From contig JBKHXU010000186.1 in NCBI GenBank assembly GCA_046565865.1, positions 1 to 12,615 of the forward strand: DNA of 12,615 bases, written 5' to 3'. This DNA comes from JBKHXU01 sp046565865. Its GTDB lineage: Bacteria > Pseudomonadota > Gammaproteobacteria > Acidiferrobacterales > Sulfurifustaceae. A model generated the notes under the pieces. That model did no database searches, had not been told where the DNA came from, and saw only the letters and a list, made by a program, of their open reading frames with translations. Each line of letters starts with the position of its first letter. Position 1 is the first letter of the stretch. The position numbers were made by a program, and so were the translations under genes. Positions 7,763-12,615 of the stretch are shown piece after piece.

Positions 7763-7817
7763 CGCTTATTTCCATTGCCTGCGTTTGACGCCCTGGAATG
7801 GAACGCGAGCAGAACCG

Positions 7818-8081
7818 TCAGAAATCGCGCAGAAAGGAAAAATCAGCGAGCACCGCCAGCACGGCGACGCACGCGGTCAGCACGCCCACCGCCACCCAAT
7901 AGCGTCGGGCATACATCTTTCCGCGGTCCGGCAACCGCGCGTACGGCGGAAAGCTGAACAACGCGCCGAACGTCCCCTCCTTCACCCCGCTTGCCTGTTC
8001 ATAGTAGAAGCGCACGAGCAGGCGATAGTAGACGATGACGTACACGTCAACGACGACAATGATCGCGATGAACGTGCGCAC
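7818..8081 (-). CDS. Small two-helix membrane protein, unknown function
   Basis: I do not recognise this 87-aa protein. It has two clear hydrophobic segments, about residues 4-24 (FIAIIVVVDVYVIVYY) and 61-80 (YWVAVGVLTACVAVLAVL). Between them is a polar linker of about 35 residues containing SFPPYARLPDRGKMYARRYW, so it should sit in the inner membrane. The composition is that of a real membrane protein and not of an antisense frame. It begins with GTG at 8081, six bases after the Crp/Fnr regulator stop codon on the same strand, and is probably in that regulator's transcript. I see no clear ribosome binding site, so translation may be coupled. It converges with ntrC. Confidence 0.7.
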   Translation of the reverse strand: MRTFIAIIVVVDVYVIVYYRLLVRFYYEQASGVKEGTFGALFSFPPYARLPDRGKMYARRYWVAVGVLTACVAVLAVLADFSFLRDF

Positions 8082-8087
8082 GGACGG

Positions 8088-8801
8088 TCAGAAATTTGGC
8101 GCGGCGGTCGCGCGTTGCGTGGCGTTGGCCATATCCTGCAGCAGCTCGGGGTGGCGCACGCGGATGTAGTGATCCTCCACGCCCAGCACGCCCTTGCGGC
8201 GCAGCTCGCCGAGGACGCCCGTCACGGTCTGGCGCGTCGCGCCGATCATGTCCGCCATTTCCTGGTGCGTCAGCTTGATGTCAAGGCGGATGTCGCGCGC
8301 GATGGGCCGGCCGTAGCGCGCGCACAATCGCAGCAAAAGTTTCACCACCCGGGTAGTGACGTCATCGGCGGTGAGATTCTGCACCACGTCGCCGAGCACG
8401 CGCAGGCGGCACGAGAGCAGATCGATCACAAGCATGGCGGTGGCGGGATGCGTCGCCAGGAATTCCTTGAATTCGCGCTGCGCGATGACATGCACCCGGC
8501 AATCGCTGCACGCCTCGGCGTACACCTCGCGCGGGCCGCCGCGCGCCATCTCGGCGATGCCGAACAACTCTCCCGGAAAACAGAACCACAAAATAATCTC
8601 CTTGCCGAGCGACGATAGGCCGAAAATTTTCACGCGGCCTTCGGCCAGCAGATAGACGTTTTCGCCTGGAGAACCGGCACGGAATATTCGTTCGCGGTGG
8701 CGGTAGGAACGCGGCTGCGCCAGATTGAGCAGCGCCGCGCGTTCCGCGGGTGGCATCCGACCGAGAAAATCCGAAGGCGCTAGAAACCAGATATCTCCCA
8801 A
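8088..8801 (-). CDS. Crp/Fnr-family transcriptional regulator
   Basis: This 237-aa protein has an N-terminal cyclic-nucleotide-binding-like beta-barrel (about 20-115, with GSPGENVYLLAEGRVKIF and FPGELFGIAEMARGGPR), a dimerisation helix, and a C-terminal winged helix with recognition helix in LTHQEMADMIGATRQTVTGVL. In my alignment the cAMP contacts of E. coli CRP (E72, S83) are replaced by I82 and E92, so cAMP is an unlikely ligand. Five cysteines (74, 98, 101, 131, 160), including CSDC, could serve redox or metal sensing, but the FNR N-terminal Cys cluster is absent. The start is TTG at 8801, supported by GAGG seven bases upstream and an in-frame TGA just before it. It is divergent from the SLC13 transporter, with a palindromic operator between them. 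Confidence 0.93.
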   Translation of the reverse strand: MGDIWFLAPSDFLGRMPPAERAALLNLAQPRSYRHRERIFRAGSPGENVYLLAEGRVKIFGLSSLGKEIILWFCFPGELFGIAEMARGGPREVYAEACSDCRVHVIAQREFKEFLATHPATAMLVIDLLSCRLRVLGDVVQNLTADDVTTRVVKLLLRLCARYGRPIARDIRLDIKLTHQEMADMIGATRQTVTGVLGELRRKGVLGVEDHYIRVRHPELLQDMANATQRATAAPNF

Positions 8802-8817
8802 GCGCTTACCTCATCTT

Positions 8818-8833
8818 TGTCGGCTAGCCGACA
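8818..8833. promoter_or_regulatory. Perfect palindrome, predicted Crp/Fnr-type operator
   Basis: TGTCGGCTAGCCGACA is a perfect 16-bp palindrome with the 5-6-5 geometry (TGTCG-N6-CGACA) of Crp/Fnr-family sites such as TGTGA-N6-TCACA. It lies 16 bases upstream of the regulator's TTG start, which suits autorepression, and about 75 bp upstream of the predicted transporter start point, which suits class I activation. Confidence 0.65.
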
Positions 8834-8862
8834 GAAACCCTCTAGGTCGTATGGTGTACTGG

Positions 8863-8893
8863 GTGACGAACGGGCCTATGTGGGTCGTATAAA
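8863..8893 (+). promoter_or_regulatory. Candidate sigma-70 promoter of the SLC13 transporter
   Basis: GTGACG (8863-8868) and TATAAA (8888-8893) could be -35 and -10 elements, but the 19-base spacer is long. That weakness would fit a promoter that needs an activator bound at the palindrome upstream. The predicted leader is about 75 bases. Confidence 0.35.
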
Positions 8894-8974
8894 ACCTTAC
8901 TAACATCACTCTAATCGCCGGCCAGTGTGCTCGCGGCCGCCGAGACGCACAACCCTACACTGGAGGTAGTAATA

Positions 8975-10531
8975 ATGGCGACGGTCTCAGACCAATCTCG
9001 CAGCCGTAATGGAATAACAGGCTATCTAATCAACAATGTAAAGGAAAGCGGGAAGAATCCGGCACGGGTTCTGATCGGATTCGTGCTGGCATGGGTAATG
9101 TTTGCGCTGATCCTGTGGGTGCTGCCGCGCCCGGAGGGCCTGTCGCAAGAGGCGATGGCGGTGCTGGCGATCGTCGTATGGGCCAGCATTATGTGGGTGT
9201 CCGAAGCCATGCCGGTCGGTATCACGGGTATCGGTATCCCCACGCTTCTGATCGTCACCCAGGCCCTGCCCTGGGACAAAGGCAAACCGCCCCTCGGCCA
9301 AGTCTTCTCCGGTTTCACCGGCCACGTCGTATGGCTGCTGCTGTTCGCGCTGATGGTCGGCGCACTGATGCAGTTGCTCAAGCTCGACCGGCGCATCGCG
9401 CTCGCAATTCTGGATAAGGTCAAGGCGTCGAACGCCGGGCGCGTCATCTGGGGTTTCTTCGGCGTGAACCTGGTGCTGTCGTTCCTGATCCCGGCGGCGG
9501 TGGCACGCTCGGCGACGCTGCTGCCGATTATCCAGGGCGTCACCAACCTGCTCGGCGATTCGGAGCGGGAGCGTGAGGCGAAGAAGGCGATCGTGATTCA
9601 AACGCTGGTCTACGGCTCGATGATCACCGGCATGTTCATCATGACCGCGCACCTGCCGAACATGATTTTGGTCGAGATGTTCGGCAAACACGGCTTCAAC
9701 ATCGGCTACCTCGACTGGATGCTGTTGCAGTTCCCCTACCTCGGCATGTTTGTGCTGACGCAATGGTGGGTGCGCTATCACTTCAAGATCAAAGGCGTCG
9801 AAATCGCCGGCGGCCACAGCTCGATCCGCAAAATGCATAAGGAGCTGGGCCCGACGGCGACCGGCGAGTGGGTGCTGCTGGCGGTGTTTGCCGGCGTGGC
9901 GCTGTTCTTCATGCTCGGCAAGAACAGCCCGATCCTGAAAGTGCACAACGTGCAGCTCGGCATCGTGGCGCTGGTCGGGTTCCTGGTGTTGTTCATCCCT
10001 GGTTTATTCCCGTTTAAATGGAAACAGGTGCAGGACCGCACCATGTGGGGCACGTTCCTGCTGCTCGGCGGCGCGCTCACCATGACCGCGGCGATGACCA
10101 AGTCCGGTCTCGCCGGCTGGATGGCCGATGGCATTCACGGCATGGTCGTGGGCCATACGTGGTGGATGGTGCTGCTCATTATGATGGTGGGCACGCACGT
10201 TATTCGCATCGGCATGCTGTCGAATGTGGCGGCGGTGGCGATGTTGGCGCCGATCCTGTTCGAGCTGGGCAAGCAGCTCGGGCTGCACCCGGTGGCGTTC
10301 ACCATGCTCGTGGCCGATACCGACACCTTCGCCTACATCCTGCCGACGCAGATTACGGCGGCGGTGATCGCCTACGGCACCGACACCTTCAGCACCACCG
10401 ACTACGCCAAGGCCGGCTGGGTGTGCGTGCTGCTCGCGATCGCGTACGGCATCCTGATCATGGCCCCGTGGTACGCGTTCCTCGGCATGCCGGTGTGGGA
10501 TCCCGCGGCGCCTTGGCCGTTCGCTAAGTAA
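8975..10531 (+). CDS. SLC13/DASS-type anion transporter
   Basis: This 518-aa inner-membrane protein appears to be a secondary transporter of the divalent anion:sodium symporter (DASS/SLC13) superfamily, which takes up carboxylates, sulfate and similar anions. It has about 11 hydrophobic segments. A typical N-terminal block (WVSEAMPVGITGIGIPTLLIV) is followed by GFTGHVVWLLLFALMVGALM. The two re-entrant SNT-type motifs are altered: AAVARSATLLPI (175-185) and LSNVAAVAMLAPI (415-427). The second repeat ends with ADTDTFAYILPTQITAAVIAYG (447-468) in place of the usual TPPN-like segment. The ATG at 8975 is preferred over one at 8927 because GGAGGT (8962-8967) sits 7 bases before it. The substrate cannot be read from the sequence. 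The gene is divergent from a Crp/Fnr regulator and precedes a DUF3604 gene. Confidence 0.88.
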   Translation: MATVSDQSRSRNGITGYLINNVKESGKNPARVLIGFVLAWVMFALILWVLPRPEGLSQEAMAVLAIVVWASIMWVSEAMPVGITGIGIPTLLIVTQALPWDKGKPPLGQVFSGFTGHVVWLLLFALMVGALMQLLKLDRRIALAILDKVKASNAGRVIWGFFGVNLVLSFLIPAAVARSATLLPIIQGVTNLLGDSEREREAKKAIVIQTLVYGSMITGMFIMTAHLPNMILVEMFGKHGFNIGYLDWMLLQFPYLGMFVLTQWWVRYHFKIKGVEIAGGHSSIRKMHKELGPTATGEWVLLAVFAGVALFFMLGKNSPILKVHNVQLGIVALVGFLVLFIPGLFPFKWKQVQDRTMWGTFLLLGGALTMTAAMTKSGLAGWMADGIHGMVVGHTWWMVLLIMMVGTHVIRIGMLSNVAAVAMLAPILFELGKQLGLHPVAFTMLVADTDTFAYILPTQITAAVIAYGTDTFSTTDYAKAGWVCVLLAIAYGILIMAPWYAFLGMPVWDPAAPWPFAK

Positions 10532-10538
10532 TTGGTAG

Positions 10539-10568
10539 CGGCGCCCGCCCCGCCCGGGGCGGGCGCCG
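10539..10568 (+). terminator. GC-rich hairpin between transporter and DUF3604 gene
   Basis: A perfect 13-bp stem (10539-10551 with 10556-10568, loop GCCC) starts 7 bases after the transporter stop and is followed by GTTGTTTTCGTTC. The T-tract is interrupted, so it may be a partial terminator, or a processing or stability hairpin that sets different levels for the two genes. Confidence 0.7.
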
Positions 10569-10607
10569 TTGTTTTCGTTCCCCCGTTTGTTCGCAGAGGC
10601 CCGCTCC

Positions 10608-12615
10608 ATGAAAAAACTGACCGATACCGAATTGAAACAGAAGCTCGGCGACTACATCGCACCGCCGGGTCTGTACCAGCTGACCAAGGACATGCCATTT
10701 CTCGGCAAGGTCTCGTGCAACGTCGACAGTATCGTCGCCGGCTCGTGGCAGGAGATCGTCATCGACTACGAGCTGGGCGGATCTGGCATGGCCGACGGCT
10801 CGTGGTTCAAGGCGACGTTTCGTTTCTATTCCGACTGGGCGCTGTTCCAGACGACCGACCCGGCCGGGGCGAACTACATCTCGGCCGAATATCACGCGGC
10901 GCCGACGCTGCCCGGTCAAAGCCCGGCGACGGTGCAGAAGCTGTCGGTGCGCTTCGACCAGAAGGGTCACGAGCGGCCGTTCCAGAAGGCGGTCATCGTC
11001 GATACCTTCGACGGCTACCTGAAGGCGGGCGACCACATCGTCATCCGCCTCGGCGACCGCCGCTTCGGCGGTCCGGGCACGCGCGTGCAGACGTTCGTCG
11101 AGGAGAACTTCAAGATCCGCTGCTACGTGGATCCGCTCGGCACCTCGCGCTTCGCGGCGGTGAATCCCGATCTCGTGATCCAGATCGTCCCGGGTGTGCC
11201 GGCGCAATTGCAGTGGGCCGGCTCGCGGCTGGTCCAAGCCGGCCAGCCGGTGCCGCTGCGCGTGCGCGCCGAGGACGAATGGGGCAATGCCTGCTGGAAC
11301 CGCGGCGAGGAAGTTGTCGTCACGGCAACGTTGAACGGCAAGCCGGTCTACGAGAAAAAGGCGACGCTCGCCGCCAAGGGGTGGGCGGTGCTGCTGCTGG
11401 AAGACCTGCCGACTCGGGACGTCGGCGAGCTCGCCGTCACCGCGCGCCTGCCCAAGCACCCGTGGGTCAAACCGCAGACGTTCTATGTGTCGGTCGAGAA
11501 AAACTTCGAGGCACCGCGTATTTACTACACCGATCTGCATGTGCACTCGGAAGACACGATCGGCACCAACTCGACGACGTACAACCTCACCTACGGGCGC
11601 GACGTCACCGGCCTCGACGTGCTTGCGTTCGCGCACAACGACTTCAACATCACCACCGAGAAGTGGAAGAAGACGGTCGAGCTGATCCGCGAGATCTCCA
11701 AAGACGGGTCCTTCGTCGCCTATCCCGGCACCGAGTGGTGCGGTTCCTCGTGCGCCGGTGGCGACCACAACGTCGTGTTTCTGCACGACGGCGAACCGGA
11801 GTTTCCGTTCCTGAAGACCGGCGAACATGTTCGTTCGGTCGAGTGGAACGAAGACATGGGTGCCAAAAATCAGGTCGAGCCCGGCGCGTGGCCGCTGGAA
11901 GAGCTGTGGGCCGCGTACGCCAAGGACCCGGAGGGGCACTTGCTCATCCCGCACGTCGGCGGCCGGCGCTGCATCCTCGACTGGCACTATCCGAAACTGG
12001 AACGCCTAATCGAGATCGGCTCGAGCTGGGGTCATTTCGGCTGGCTCTATCAGGAAGCCATCGAGCGCGGCTACAAACTCGGCGCTTCGATGGCCGGCGA
12101 CGAACACCGCGGCCGTTGCGGCGGCGGCGTGCCGGGCACCGCCGTGTTCGGCACCAAGGGCGGCATCTCCGGTGTCATCGCGCCGGAGCTGTCGCGCAAA
12201 GCGATCGCGCAGGCGCTGCGCGCGCGCCACACGTTCGCCTCCACCGGCGAGCGCACCTTCGGTATCACGCGCTGCGGCAACCACATCATGGGCGACGAGT
12301 TCACCCACCAGGGACCCGCCACCATCGAGTATCGTTTCCTCGGCGATGCGGGCTGGGACGAGATCGTGGCGTACGACCACACGGGTGCGTTCTGGCGCCG
12401 CGATCTGCAACAGGAACTCGGTTATTCCGATCGCAAGATTCGCTTCCGCTGGGGCGGCGCGCGCGTGAAGGACCGTTACCGCTGGGCCGCGTGGAAGGGA
12501 AAGATCACCATCACCAACGCCGTGATCAACGACTTCACCGGTCGCGGCTTCGAGCACATCGAGGAGACGTGCTGGCGCCAAAGCGCCACCGAGGTCGGCT
12601 TCAAAAGCGATACCT
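10608..12615 (+). CDS. DUF3604/PHP-type predicted metal-dependent hydrolase (3' end outside window)
   Basis: The ATG at 10608 has GAGG eight bases upstream, and the frame stays open for 669 codons to the window end. There is no signal peptide, so the protein should be cytosolic. Residues 1-300 look beta-rich, with a possible Ig-like region (QAGQPVPLRVRAEDEWGN). A PHP-like metal site follows: D309-x-H311-x-H313 in YYTDLHVHSEDTIG, H343 (FAHND), E376 (PGTEW), H387 (GDHNVVFL), H449 (LIPHVGG) and D498/H500 (AGDEHRGRCG). This pattern fits DUF3604 proteins, a largely uncharacterised branch of the PHP superfamily whose members hydrolyse phosphoesters and related bonds. The gene lies 77 bases behind the SLC13 transporter, so it may act on the imported anion. 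That role and the chemistry are inferred. Confidence 0.85.
   Translation, partial: MKKLTDTELKQKLGDYIAPPGLYQLTKDMPFLGKVSCNVDSIVAGSWQEIVIDYELGGSGMADGSWFKATFRFYSDWALFQTTDPAGANYISAEYHAAPTLPGQSPATVQKLSVRFDQKGHERPFQKAVIVDTFDGYLKAGDHIVIRLGDRRFGGPGTRVQTFVEENFKIRCYVDPLGTSRFAAVNPDLVIQIVPGVPAQLQWAGSRLVQAGQPVPLRVRAEDEWGNACWNRGEEVVVTATLNGKPVYEKKATLAAKGWAVLLLEDLPTRDVGELAVTARLPKHPWVKPQTFYVSVEKNFEAPRIYYTDLHVHSEDTIGTNSTTYNLTYGRDVTGLDVLAFAHNDFNITTEKWKKTVELIREISKDGSFVAYPGTEWCGSSCAGGDHNVVFLHDGEPEFPFLKTGEHVRSVEWNEDMGAKNQVEPGAWPLEELWAAYAKDPEGHLLIPHVGGRRCILDWHYPKLERLIEIGSSWGHFGWLYQEAIERGYKLGASMAGDEHRGRCGGGVPGTAVFGTKGGISGVIAPELSRKAIAQALRARHTFASTGERTFGITRCGNHIMGDEFTHQGPATIEYRFLGDAGWDEIVAYDHTGAFWRRDLQQELGYSDRKIRFRWGGARVKDRYRWAAWKGKITITNAVINDFTGRGFEHIEETCWRQSATEVGFKSDT

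Noticed and set aside
7770..7803. Inverted repeat TTCCATT/AATGGAA between the convergent ntrC and small membrane-protein genes as a bidirectional terminator
   Set aside because: The stem is only 7 AT-rich base pairs with a 20-base loop and no T-run, which is too weak to call.
10524..11987. Long open frame of 487 codons on the minus strand opposite the DUF3604 gene
   Set aside because: It is an Arg/Asp/Val-rich antisense frame typical of GC-rich coding DNA. The plus strand has a ribosome binding site, conserved metal motifs and an unbroken frame to the window end.

Overview
The window is GC-rich, densely coded chromosomal DNA that looks like a free-living gammaproteobacterium. The evidence is the order glnA - ntrB (glnL) - ntrC (glnG), an enterobacterial-style adenylylatable glutamine synthetase, a MtgA-type transglycosylase, and a sigma-54/NtrC control region. 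The species cannot be named from this sequence. I see no mobile element, CRISPR array, tRNA or rRNA.

Layout. (1) 1-756, minus strand: mtgA, a monofunctional peptidoglycan glycosyltransferase whose last codons lie outside the window. (2) 1031-3500, plus strand: a tightly coupled three-gene operon. It encodes a PP-loop sulfur-transfer ATPase with a C-terminal NFACT-like region, a TusA-family sulfur carrier, and a cation diffusion facilitator with what looks like a duplicated cytoplasmic domain. The genes overlap by 13 and 4 bases. (3) 3501-5162: glnA with a complete control region of two NtrC enhancer sites 30 bp apart, a consensus IHF site and a -24/-12 sigma-54 promoter, followed by a strong intrinsic terminator. 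(4) 5305-7762: ntrB and ntrC, overlapping by 8 bp, the two-component system that would activate the glnA promoter. (5) 7818-8801, minus strand: a Crp/Fnr-family regulator with a TTG start and a small two-helix membrane protein directly downstream. (6) 8975 to the window end, plus strand: an SLC13/DASS-type anion transporter, a 13-bp GC-rich hairpin, and a DUF3604/PHP-type metalloprotein that is cut by the window end.

How the parts work together. Regions 3 and 4 form a classical nitrogen-assimilation module. Regions 5 and 6 look like an accessory uptake-and-processing unit: a divergent Crp/Fnr regulator, a perfect TGTCG-N6-CGACA palindrome between the promoters, a secondary anion transporter and a predicted metal-dependent hydrolase. 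This unit is the least described part of the window. The sulfur-transfer/CDF operon is the second point of interest, because it pairs a thiolation-type ATPase with its own TusA-like sulfur donor.
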